Assembly (NCBI GenBank): GCA_044508835.1
Contig: JBIQHD010000008.1
Coordinates: 91,861 to 155,860, forward strand
Direction: 5' to 3'
DNA length: 64,000 nt
DNA from: JAKFDI01 sp044508835
GTDB lineage: Bacteria; Pseudomonadota; Gammaproteobacteria; Burkholderiales; Burkholderiaceae_C
Shown: piece after piece, positions 25,053 to 32,429 of the stretch
How positions within the stretch are numbered: position 1 is the first letter of the stretch
Layout: every line of letters begins with the position of its first letter
Notes under the pieces: generated by a model
Databases searched by the model: none
What the model was told of the DNA's origin: nothing
What the model saw: only the letters and a program-made list of their open reading frames with translations
Made by a program: the position numbers and the translations under genes

Positions 25053-26121
25053 CCCGCGCCGCCGCCCGCTTCTTCCCGCGCCGCAGGAACGCCAGCAGCG
25101 CCTTCTCCGCCACCGACAGGCCGCCCGCCCGCGCCGTCACCGGCCGCGCCGGCGAGGCGCACAGGCGCGCCAGCAGCGGGTCGTCGTCCGCCGCGTCGGC
25201 CAGCGCCAGCACGCCCGGATGCACGTAGGACTTGCGGCACACCGCCACCGTGTTGCGCAGCCGCGCCGCCACCTCGGCCAGCACCGCGTTCGCCGCGCCG
25301 CGCGTGCCGCGCCGGGCGTCCAGGCGCGCCACCAGCACCAGCGCCTGCACCGTGGCGTGCCAGGTGCGGAAGTCCTTGGCGCTGAAGTCCTCGCCGGCGA
25401 TCTCGCGCAGGTAGCCGTTCACGTCGGCCGAGTCGACGCAATGGCTCCCGCCCGCCTCGTCCTCGTAGCGGAACAGCTCCTGCCCCGGCATCGACTGGCA
25501 GCGGCGCACGAGGCCGGCCACGCGCGGATCGTCGAGCGCCACCTCGTGCAGCACGCCGCTCTTGCCGCGAAAGCGCAGCCGCAGCGTGCTGCCGCGCACC
25601 GCCGCATGGCGGCTGCGCAGCGTCGTCAGGCCGTAGGAGCCGTTGTCGCGCGCGTATTCGTCGTTGCCCACGCGCACCAGCGTGGTGTCGAGCAGGCGCA
25701 CCAGCGCCGCCAGCACCGCCGCGCGGCCCGGCGGCCCGTGCGCCGCCTGCGCCAGGTCGCGCGCGACGCGCCGGCGGATGCGCGGCAGCGCGGCGCCGAA
25801 GGCCCGCATGCGCTGGAACTTGTTCTCGTCGCGCGCCGTGCGCCAGCCGGGGTGGTAGCGGTACTGCTTGCGCCCGCGCGCGTCGCGGCCCGTGGCCTGC
25901 AGGTGGCCGTTGGGCAGCGGGCAGATCCACACGTCGGTGTAGGCCGGCGGAATGGCCAGGCGGCGGATGCGCTCGACCTGCGCCCGGTCGCCGAGCGCCC
26001 GCCCGTCGGCGTGCCGATAGACGAAATGCCCGCCGCGGCGCAGGCGGCGGATGCCGGGCATCGCGTCGGTCACGTACACGAGGCCGTGGCCGGTCGGCGG
26101 GGGCGGGTCGGAGGAGGGCAT
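25012..26121 (-). CDS. Type IB DNA topoisomerase
   Basis: A 369-residue poxvirus-like bacterial topoisomerase IB that relaxes supercoiled DNA through a 3'-phosphotyrosine. Visible are AIPPAYTDVWICP, GRKQYRYHPGWR, the catalytic RTWHATV (Arg252, His255) and the nucleophile Tyr299 in CRKSYVHP. ATG 26121 follows GGAG-like bases; an earlier GTG is possible. The last dozen residues (APRPSPLPGTERE) are read from a palindromic repeat, and the stop lies between the two repeat copies. The gene follows the DUF2383 gene but is separated from it by a terminator. Confidence 0.92.
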   Translation of the reverse strand: MPSSDPPPPTGHGLVYVTDAMPGIRRLRRGGHFVYRHADGRALGDRAQVERIRRLAIPPAYTDVWICPLPNGHLQATGRDARGRKQYRYHPGWRTARDENKFQRMRAFGAALPRIRRRVARDLAQAAHGPPGRAAVLAALVRLLDTTLVRVGNDEYARDNGSYGLTTLRSRHAAVRGSTLRLRFRGKSGVLHEVALDDPRVAGLVRRCQSMPGQELFRYEDEAGGSHCVDSADVNGYLREIAGEDFSAKDFRTWHATVQALVLVARLDARRGTRGAANAVLAEVAARLRNTVAVCRKSYVHPGVLALADAADDDPLLARLCASPARPVTARAGGLSVAEKALLAFLRRGKKRAAARAPRPSPLPGTERE

Positions 26122-26123
26122 GG

Positions 26124-26157
26124 AAAAGCGCACGGTCCCTTGGCAAGGACCGTGCGC
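26124..26157 (-). terminator. Rho-independent terminator after DUF2383 gene
   Basis: On the minus strand an 11-base-pair stem GCGCACGGTCC/GGACCGTGCGC is followed by TTTT. The T-run ends 3 bases before the topoisomerase ATG, so the terminator sits in the topoisomerase leader. Confidence 0.85.
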
Positions 26158-26199
26158 CCGGTGCCGCCGAAAAAGCCGGCGTAAATGCTGCGGAAGCGC

Positions 26200-26652
26200 T
26201 TACACCGCCTGGCGGGCCTGGTCGCGCAGCGCCTTCACCTGGTCGTGGTTGCGCTGCGCGCCCATGAGCTGGCGCTCGACCAGCGCGCGCACGTTGGAGG
26301 GCAGGTCCTCCTTCAGCGCCTTGCGGTAGCGCGCCACGGCCGCATCCTCGCCGCGCTCGCATTCCTCGAGCATGGCCTTGTCGGAATAGCCGGCGAGCGT
26401 GCCCTTCACCGACACCCAGCCGCGGTGCATCGCGCCGCTGGCGCTGCCGCCGTCGTCGGGCTTGCCGCCGTACTCGACCACCAGCGCCTGCAGTTCCTCG
26501 GCGGCGCGCTGGCAGTCGGCCGCGCGCTGGGTGAACAGCAGCCGCAGGTCGTTCGACTTCACGTGCTCGGCGGACGAGCTGAAGCCGTACTGGCCGTCGT
26601 GGCAGGTTTCGATCAGGTCGTTCAGGACGTCAACCACGTCGTCGTTCTTCAT
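26200..26652 (-). CDS. DUF2383/PA2169 family ferritin-like protein
   Basis: A 150-residue helical protein of the PA2169/DUF2383 family, with a four-helix ferritin-like layout. The sequence pattern LNDLIETCHDGQYGFSSSAE, CQRAAEELQ, WVSVKGTLAG and ERGEDAAVARYRKAL is characteristic. ATG 26652 has a GGAGAG ribosome site. The family is widespread among stress-induced proteins of Proteobacteria; metal binding is possible but not shown. A sigma-54-like element lies about 70 bases upstream and a strong terminator follows. Confidence 0.88.
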   Translation of the reverse strand: MKNDDVVDVLNDLIETCHDGQYGFSSSAEHVKSNDLRLLFTQRAADCQRAAEELQALVVEYGGKPDDGGSASGAMHRGWVSVKGTLAGYSDKAMLEECERGEDAAVARYRKALKEDLPSNVRALVERQLMGAQRNHDQVKALRDQARQAV

Positions 26653-26720
26653 GAAGGCTCTCCTTGGGATGAGGCGGCGGGCAGCGCCCGGCCGCCGGGA
26701 CGGAACACCCCCTCCCCGGG

Positions 26721-26734
26721 GCAGGCCGCGTGCC
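26721..26734 (-). promoter_or_regulatory. Sigma-54 promoter candidate for DUF2383 gene
   Basis: The minus strand reads GGCACGCGGCCTGC, a good -24 box with CTGC instead of TTGC at -12. The predicted leader is about 57 bases. Confidence 0.58.
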
Positions 26735-26743
26735 CGGCGGGCG

Positions 26744-26757
26744 GGTACGGACGTTGC
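26744..26757 (+). promoter_or_regulatory. Sigma-54 promoter candidate for GT4/deacetylase pair
   Basis: GGTACGGACGTTGC has correct spacing and a TTGC -12 box. The predicted start (about 26769) is almost at ATG 26771, so either translation starts later (GTG 26807) or the match is fortuitous. It lies only 9 bases from the minus-strand element at 26721. Confidence 0.45.
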
Positions 26758-26770
26758 CCGCGACCGGCGC

Positions 26771-27892
26771 ATGACACCCGCGACCGAGCTGCCCGGCGGC
26801 GCCCACGTGGTCGACGCCACCATGTTCTGGAGCGCCACCAGCGGCGGCGTGCGCCGCTACCTGCGCGCCAAGAACCAGTGGATGGCCGGCCACGACGCCT
26901 GGCGCCACACCATCGCCGCGCCCGCGCCGGACGACCCGTCGGTGCAGCCGCTGCCCGGCGTCGCCCTGCCCGGCAGCGGCGGCTACCGGCTGCCGTGGCA
27001 GCGCGCGGCGCTGAGCGAGCGGCTGGCCGGCCTGTCGCCCGACCTCATCGAGGCCGGCGACCCCTACCGCCTCGCCTGGGCCGCGCTCGACGCCGGCCGG
27101 CGCTGCCGCATCCCCGTGGTGGCCTTCTGCCACTCCAACATCGAGCGCCTGGCCGCCACGCTGGCCGGCCCGCGCCTGGCGCGCCTGGCCGCGGACGCCG
27201 CCCGGCGCTACGCCGGCCGCCTGTACCGCGAGTTCGACCTGGTGTTCGCCCCGAGCGAGGCGATGCGCGGGCACCTGCTCGACTGGGGCGTGCCGAACGT
27301 GGTGCACCAGCCGCTCGGGGTCGACACCACGGTGTTCCATCCCGCACGCGCCGACCCGGCGTGGCGCGCGAGCCTCGGCCTGCCCGAGGGCACGCGGCTG
27401 CTCGTGTACGCCGGCCGCTTCGCGCCCGAGAAGCACCTGGACGTGCTGGCCGCCGCCGTCGGCCGCCTCGGCCCGCGCTACGTGCTGCTCGCGCTCGGCG
27501 CCGGCCCCACGCCGCCGCGCGGCGACCGCGTGCGGGTGCAGCCCTTCGTCGGCGACGGCGCGCGGCTCGCCGCCGTGCTGGCCAGCGCCGACGCCTTCGT
27601 GCACGCCGGCGACCAGGAGACCTTCGGCCTGGCCGCGCTCGAAGCCATGGCCTGCGGCACGCCCGTGGTCGCCTGCGCCGCCGAGGGCCTGGCCGAGCTG
27701 GTCGACGCCAGCGTGGGCATGCCGGTGCACCGGTGCGAGGCCGAGGCCTTCGCGCAGGCGATCACGGCGCTGTTCACGCGCGACCGCATCGACCGCGCCA
27801 TGGCGGCGCGCCGCCGCGCCGAGGCGCACGACTGGCGCCGGGTGCTGCCGGCGCTGGCGGGGCACTACCGCAGCCTGCTGGGCCCGCCATGA
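26771..27892 (+). CDS. Family 4 glycosyltransferase
   Basis: A 373-residue GT-B glycosyltransferase. VVDATMFWSATSGGVRRYL near the start is typical of a GT4 subgroup often found beside DUF2334 deacetylases. The donor domain has YAGRFAPEKHLDVL and the E-x7-E site ETFGLAALEAMACGTPVV. ATG 26771 is the annotated start, but GTG 26807 just before VDATMFW fits the family N-terminus and the candidate promoter better. The stop overlaps the next gene by 4 bases, so the pair is coupled. Confidence 0.88.
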   Translation: MTPATELPGGAHVVDATMFWSATSGGVRRYLRAKNQWMAGHDAWRHTIAAPAPDDPSVQPLPGVALPGSGGYRLPWQRAALSERLAGLSPDLIEAGDPYRLAWAALDAGRRCRIPVVAFCHSNIERLAATLAGPRLARLAADAARRYAGRLYREFDLVFAPSEAMRGHLLDWGVPNVVHQPLGVDTTVFHPARADPAWRASLGLPEGTRLLVYAGRFAPEKHLDVLAAAVGRLGPRYVLLALGAGPTPPRGDRVRVQPFVGDGARLAAVLASADAFVHAGDQETFGLAALEAMACGTPVVACAAEGLAELVDASVGMPVHRCEAEAFAQAITALFTRDRIDRAMAARRRAEAHDWRRVLPALAGHYRSLLGPP

Positions 27893-28767
27893 CGCCGAGC
27901 GTGTGCGTGGTGGTGCACGACGTCGCGCCGGCCACGCGCGCGGCCTGCGAGCGCGTGTTCGCCGCCGTGCGCGAGGTGGCGCCGGTGCGGCTCACGCTGC
28001 TGGCCGTGCCGCGCTGGCACTGCGACCCGCCCTCGCCCGAGTTCGGCCCGTGGCTGCTGGCGCACCACGAGGCCGGCCACGAGGTGGCGCTGCACGGCTA
28101 CACCCACCAGGACGACGGCCGCCCGCGCGGCGTGATCGACCACCTGCGGCGCCAGGTCTACACGCGCGGCGAGGGCGAGTTCGTCGACCTCACGCTGCCC
28201 GAGGCCACGCGCCGCCTCATCGCCGGGCGCCACTGGTTCCGCCGCATCGGCCTGCCGCTGCAGGGCTTCGTCGCACCCGCCTGGCTGATGGGCGAGGCGA
28301 CCTGGGAGGCGCTGCGCTGGCTGGACTTCGCCTACACCTGCACGCTGCGCCACATCGTGCTGCTGCCCGACCGGCAGACGCTCACGAGCCAGAGCATCGT
28401 CTACAGCAGCGCCTCGGCCTGGCGCCGGCAGGCCTCGCTCGCCTGGACGCGCGCCGTCGCCGCGCACGAGCGCCGCAACCCGGTGCTGCGCCTGGAGCTG
28501 CATCCGCACGACGCCGACCACGCCGGCATCCGCCGCGCGTGGCAGCGCCTGCTCGAGGCCCAGCTCGGCCGCCGCATCCCGCGCACGCTCGGCGCGGTGG
28601 CCGAGCGCTGGCGGCTGTCGACCGACTGGGACATGCTGGGCACGGCGGAGGACGAGGAGGAAGGCGAGGCCCGCCCCTACGACCCCGCCTTTGCCGACAC
28701 GCTGCCGCCGCTGGCCGAGCCGCCTACGCGAAGTGCAGCGAGATCCCCGCCACCGCCCCGCCGATGA
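27889..28767 (+). CDS. DUF2334 polysaccharide-deacetylase-like protein
   Basis: A 292-residue protein of the DUF2334 branch of the NodB-like deacetylase superfamily. The first motif is VVVHDVAP with metal-binding Asp, the second ALHGYTHQ with two His, and later FVAPAWL and LELHPHD complete the site. No signal peptide is seen, so it is likely cytosolic. It is coupled to the upstream GT4 gene and suggests N-deacetylation of a sugar precursor or glycan. Its last 44 bases overlap the 3' end of the convergent PAP2 gene. Confidence 0.87.
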   Translation: MTPSVCVVVHDVAPATRAACERVFAAVREVAPVRLTLLAVPRWHCDPPSPEFGPWLLAHHEAGHEVALHGYTHQDDGRPRGVIDHLRRQVYTRGEGEFVDLTLPEATRRLIAGRHWFRRIGLPLQGFVAPAWLMGEATWEALRWLDFAYTCTLRHIVLLPDRQTLTSQSIVYSSASAWRRQASLAWTRAVAAHERRNPVLRLELHPHDADHAGIRRAWQRLLEAQLGRRIPRTLGAVAERWRLSTDWDMLGTAEDEEEGEARPYDPAFADTLPPLAEPPTRSAARSPPPPRR

Positions 28768-29287
28768 GCGCCCCAGCCGCCACGTCGCTCGGGTAGTGCA
28801 GCCCGAGCATCACGCGCGAGACGGCCGTGAACGCCGCGAAGGCCCACACCGGCACCGCCGCGGCCGGGTAGAAGTCGGCCAGCAGCACCGCGAAGGCCAC
28901 CGCGTGCAGGGCGTGGCCGCTGGGGAAGCTGTGCTCGTCCAGCGAGCGGGCGCAGGCGCGGATGCCGGGGCAGCCCTTGAACGGGCGCGGCCGCGCGGTC
29001 CAGCGCTTGACCGCGCCGTAGATCGCCAGGTTCACCGCCGACACCGCGACGATGTGCAGCGCGTGCATGCCGCCGCGCGCCGTGTCCACCCACGGCAGCA
29101 GCAGCACCACTGCGAACCACAGCGGGCCGTCGCCCAGGCGGCTGGCGGCCGTCAGCGCCGACAGCGCCCACGGCGTGAGGGTGGCCCGGTGCAGCCAGCG
29201 GGCGAGCGCGCGTTCGCGCTCGATGAAGGCGCGGTGCCGCGCTTCAGGCCACCACGGCCGCGGCGGAAGAGGAGGCTTGGGCTCCAT
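28724..29287 (-). CDS. PAP2-family membrane phosphatase
   Basis: A 187-residue membrane phosphatase with all three PAP2 motifs intact: KRWTARPRP, FPSGHAL, and SRVMLGLHYPSD. About five hydrophobic segments are seen. It probably dephosphorylates a lipid or polyprenyl phosphate at the outer face of the inner membrane, consistent with glycan-carrier recycling. Its start overlaps the upstream GT4 gene's 3' end by 44 bases, so the two form one transcript. ATG 29287 is the first in-frame start. Confidence 0.88.
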   Translation of the reverse strand: MEPKPPLPPRPWWPEARHRAFIERERALARWLHRATLTPWALSALTAASRLGDGPLWFAVVLLLPWVDTARGGMHALHIVAVSAVNLAIYGAVKRWTARPRPFKGCPGIRACARSLDEHSFPSGHALHAVAFAVLLADFYPAAAVPVWAFAAFTAVSRVMLGLHYPSDVAAGALIGGAVAGISLHFA

Positions 29288-30401
29288 GCAGGGCCTCCGC
29301 CGTCTCGATGAGCTGGCGCTCGAACTGGCCGGACACGGCCTCCCATCGCAGCCGCAGCGCCGCCGCGCGCGCGAGGGCGCCGCACCGGCGCAGCTCCGCC
29401 GGCGGCAGCGCGGCGAGCTCGCAGGCGGCGGCGATGAAGCCGTCCTCCCGGCCCGGGGCCACCAGCCGCGCGCCGGCCAGGCCGCGCAGGTGCTCGCCCG
29501 CCGCCGCGGCGTCGTAGGCGACGATGGCCAGCCCGCTGGCCATCGCCTCCAGCGTGACGTTGCCGAAGGTCTCCGACAGGCTCGGGAACAGGAACACGTC
29601 GGCCGAGGCGTACACCGACGCCAGCGCCGCGCCGCGCAGCGCGCCGGCGAAGATCGCCGCCGGATACCGCGCCTTCAGGCGCGTGCGCTGCGGGCCGTCG
29701 CCCACCACCACCATGAGCGCGTCGGGCTGCTGCGCGCGCACCGCCTCGAAGGCGCGCAGCGCCAGCGCCACGTTCTTCTCGGCGGCGAGCCGGCCCACGT
29801 GCAGCAGCACCGGCGCGTCGCCGCGGCCGCGCAGCGCGTCGCTGCGCCGCTCGGGCGAGAACAGCGCCGTGTCGACGCCGCGGCCCACCACGTGCAGGCG
29901 CTCGAACCCCTGGTCGAGCAGCTGCGCGCGCAGGGCGCGCGTGGGCACGAAGGTGCGGTGCGCGAGGTTGTGGAAGCGCCGCAGGTAGCCCTGCACCAGC
30001 GGCGCGAAGGCGCCGAAGCCGTAGTAGCGGCTGTACTGGTCGAAGTTGGTGCGGTAGTCGGTGGTCACGGGCAGCCCCAGCGCGTGGGCGGCGCGCACGG
30101 CCGCCGCGCCCAGCGGCCCCGGCGTGGCCACGTGCACCAGCTGCGGCCGCAGGCGCTGCAGCCGCGCGCGCAGCGCCGAGGCCCAGGCCAGGCCGAACCG
30201 CAGGTCGCGGTACATCGGGATCGGCAGGCCGGCGGTGCGCCACTCGCCGGCGTCGTCGCGCGCGGCCTCACCCGGCTGGCGCGGGCGCACCAGCGTCACC
30301 GCATGGCCGCGCCCGCGCAGGTGGGCCACGGTGCGCGCCACGGTGAGCGCGACGCCGTTCACTTCGGGCGGGTAGGTTTCGGTGACGTAGACAATGCGCA
30401 C
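29244..30401 (-). CDS. Family 4 glycosyltransferase (MgtA-like)
   Basis: A 385-residue GT-B enzyme starting with RIVYVTETYPPEVNGVALTVAR, typical of GDP-mannose-dependent alpha-mannosyltransferase-like GT4 proteins. The acceptor region has TDYRTNFDQYSRYYGFG and the donor domain has HVGRLAAEKNVALAL and SETFGNVTLEAMASGL. GTG 30401 begins exactly at the conserved N-terminus. It is divergent from the MscS gene; a weak sigma-54-like element lies upstream. It may glycosylate a lipid, as relatives do. Confidence 0.88.
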   Translation of the reverse strand: MRIVYVTETYPPEVNGVALTVARTVAHLRGRGHAVTLVRPRQPGEAARDDAGEWRTAGLPIPMYRDLRFGLAWASALRARLQRLRPQLVHVATPGPLGAAAVRAAHALGLPVTTDYRTNFDQYSRYYGFGAFAPLVQGYLRRFHNLAHRTFVPTRALRAQLLDQGFERLHVVGRGVDTALFSPERRSDALRGRGDAPVLLHVGRLAAEKNVALALRAFEAVRAQQPDALMVVVGDGPQRTRLKARYPAAIFAGALRGAALASVYASADVFLFPSLSETFGNVTLEAMASGLAIVAYDAAAAGEHLRGLAGARLVAPGREDGFIAAACELAALPPAELRRCGALARAAALRLRWEAVSGQFERQLIETAEALHGAQASSSAAAVVA

Positions 30402-30434
30402 GGGCGAATCTCGGCAGGCGGTGCCTGTCCAGAG

Positions 30435-30448
30435 GCAAGCCCCATTCC
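30435..30448 (-). promoter_or_regulatory. Weak sigma-54 promoter candidate for GT4/PAP2 pair
   Basis: The minus strand reads GGAATGGGGCTTGC. The spacing and TTGC are right, but the -24 box is GGAATG. The predicted leader is about 22 bases. Confidence 0.4.
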
Positions 30449-30527
30449 CAGCCTGTGTGCAGATGTCCCCCCGCGCGGCATGCGGCCTGCCGGGGCCCGC
30501 CACCCACCCCCTTCGCCGCCCCACGCC

Positions 30528-31352
30528 GTGACGCCTCCCGACCTCCTCGCGCGCCTGCGCGCCTTCGACGTGCCGCTGTTCTCGCTCGGCGGCTCGCAGT
30601 TCAGCCTGTTCTCGCTGCTGCAGCTCGTGCTCGCCTTCGCGCTGCTGTTCTGGGGCGCGGCGGCGCTGCGGCGCGTCATCGTCGGGCACCTGCTGGCGCG
30701 CACCAGCTTCGACCTCGGCACCCGCCAGGCCGTGGGCGGCTTCGCGCGCTACGTCGTGCTGGTGATCGGCCTCGTGCTGATCCTGCAGAACGCCGGCATC
30801 AACCTCACCGCGCTCAGCGTCGTCGGCGGCGCCATCGGCGTGGGCGTGGGCTTCGGGCTGCAGAACATCATCAGCAACTTCATCAGCGGGCTGATCGTGA
30901 TGCTCGAGCGCCCGATCAAGGTGGGCGACCGCATCGAGGTCGGCGGCGTCGAGGGCACGGTGCGCGAGATCGGCGCGCGGCGCACCACCATCGTCACGCT
31001 CGACCACGTGGCCATCCTGGTGCCGAACCAGCGCTTCATCGTCGACAACGTGGTCAACCTGGTCTACACCGACGCGCCGCTGCGCCTGCGCGTGCCGGTG
31101 TCGGTGTCGGTGGCGCAGGGGCCCGACCCGGCCGAGGTGCGCCGGCTGCTGCTCGACGCGGCGCGCGCGCATGCGCAGGTGCTGGCCGAGCCGGCCCCGG
31201 CGGTGCTGCTGCCCTCGCTCGGCGGCGCCTCGATGGGCTTCGAGCTGGTGGTGTGGCACGACGCCCGCGGCATCAGCCGCCAGCAACTGACGAGCGACCT
31301 CAACTACCTCGTCGCCGAGCGGCTGCGCGCGGGCGGGCTGCGACAGGCCTGA
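30528..31352 (+). CDS. MscS-family mechanosensitive ion channel
   Basis: A 274-residue small-conductance mechanosensitive channel that releases solutes on osmotic downshift. Three hydrophobic segments (about 22-42, 66-86, 92-120) end in the pore helix GGAIGVGVGFGLQNIISNFISG. The beta domain follows (ERPIKVGDRIEVGGVEGTV, VPNQRFI). GTG 30528 is chosen; ATG 30480 would add 16 Pro-rich residues. It is a short family member without an N-terminal extension. It is divergent from the MgtA-like gene. Confidence 0.9.
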   Translation: MTPPDLLARLRAFDVPLFSLGGSQFSLFSLLQLVLAFALLFWGAAALRRVIVGHLLARTSFDLGTRQAVGGFARYVVLVIGLVLILQNAGINLTALSVVGGAIGVGVGFGLQNIISNFISGLIVMLERPIKVGDRIEVGGVEGTVREIGARRTTIVTLDHVAILVPNQRFIVDNVVNLVYTDAPLRLRVPVSVSVAQGPDPAEVRRLLLDAARAHAQVLAEPAPAVLLPSLGGASMGFELVVWHDARGISRQQLTSDLNYLVAERLRAGGLRQA

Positions 31353-31385
31353 GCCGCCGCGGCGCGCGGCAGGGCAGCGGCCGCG

Positions 31386-31562
31386 TCAGCGGCTGCGCTC
31401 GGACCCACCGGCGCGTCCGCCGCCCGGGCGCTCGCCGCGGCGCGCGGCCACCTTCGGGTGCACCTTGGGACCGGGGCGGTCGAGGTTGGCGTGGTCCTTC
31501 ATCTCCCGGCTCGGGTGGTCCGACGGCACGGCGTCGGCGCGAAGATCCATTCGGTACGGCAT
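31386..31562 (-). CDS. Small basic hypothetical protein (58 aa)
   Basis: A 58-residue basic, hydrophilic protein beginning MPYRMDLRADAVPSDHPSRE and ending in an Arg/Gly-rich tail (RRGERPGGGRAGGSERSR). ATG 31562 follows a GGAG ribosome site, and a near-consensus sigma-54 element lies about 60 bases upstream, which supports that this short frame is a gene. It may be disordered or nucleic-acid binding. No family is recognised. Confidence 0.6.
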   Translation of the reverse strand: MPYRMDLRADAVPSDHPSREMKDHANLDRPGPKVHPKVAARRGERPGGGRAGGSERSR

Positions 31563-31623
31563 GGGTCACTCCATCGCAGGGCAGACAGGGGGCCGGCGGT
31601 CGCCGGCCGGCAGCCCTTCGGGG

Positions 31624-31637
31624 GCAATCCGCGTGCC
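31624..31637 (-). promoter_or_regulatory. Sigma-54 promoter candidate for small basic gene
   Basis: The minus strand reads GGCACGCGGATTGC, among the best matches in the window. The predicted leader is about 50 bases. Confidence 0.66.
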
Positions 31638-31766
31638 GCGCGGCGCGGCATGCGCCACGCAGGGAGGGCCGGCCGCCGGCCCCGGGCGCTTGTGCAAGGC
31701 CCGGCAAATTTTTCCGTTGAAGGGGCAGGCGCTCGTCTACGCTCAGCCCTCGCCCGCACCGCCGCC

Positions 31767-32429
31767 ATGCCCGCCCCGCTCGCCTTCCTGCACACCGCCG
31801 CCGTCCACGTCCGCACCTTCGAGGACCTGGTGCAGCGGCTCGCGCCGGGCCTGGCCGTGCGCCACCGGGTCGACGAAGGCCTGCTCGCCGACGCGCAGCG
31901 GCTCGGCGCCGACGACCCCGCCGTCGCCGCGCGCGTGCACCGGGCGATGGCGGCGTTGGCGGCCGAGGGCGCCGAGGTCGTCGTGTGCACCTGCTCCACG
32001 CTCGGCGGCGCCGCCGAGCGCACGCCCGCCGCGGGCTTCGCCGCCCTGCGCATCGACCGCGCCATGGCCGCGCAGGCGGTGGCGCGCGGCCCGCGCGTGC
32101 TCGTCGCCGCCGCGCTCCAGAGCACGCTCGAACCCACCGCCCGGCTCATCGCCGAATCGGCCGCGGCGGCGGGGCGCGAGGTCCGCGTCCGCCGCCTGGC
32201 CGTCGCCGGCGCCTGGGCGCACTTCCTCGGCGGCGACACCGCGCGCTACGTCGACGCCATCGTGCGGGCGGTGGCGGACCATGCGGGCGAGGCCGATGCC
32301 GTCGTGCTCGCCCAGGCCTCGATGGCGCCCGCCGTGCGGCCGCTGGCCGAGCGCGGCATCGCGGCGCTGACGAGCCCGGAGCCCGGCGTGCGCGCGGCGC
32401 TCGACCGGCTGGCGCGGCGGCACGCCTAG
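31767..32429 (+). CDS. Asp/Glu racemase superfamily protein, second Cys missing
   Basis: A 220-residue protein of the aspartate/glutamate/hydantoin racemase superfamily. The first catalytic region is VVVCTCSTLGG (Cys74, Cys76). At the second site, where family enzymes usually carry Cys, it reads VVLAQASMAPA, with Ala. It may therefore not be a two-base racemase; decarboxylase or isomerase relatives also lose one Cys. ATG 31767 begins the first strand. Its stop overlaps the convergent ABC exporter stop by two bases. Confidence 0.75.
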   Translation: MPAPLAFLHTAAVHVRTFEDLVQRLAPGLAVRHRVDEGLLADAQRLGADDPAVAARVHRAMAALAAEGAEVVVCTCSTLGGAAERTPAAGFAALRIDRAMAAQAVARGPRVLVAAALQSTLEPTARLIAESAAAAGREVRVRRLAVAGAWAHFLGGDTARYVDAIVRAVADHAGEADAVVLAQASMAPAVRPLAERGIAALTSPEPGVRAALDRLARRHA

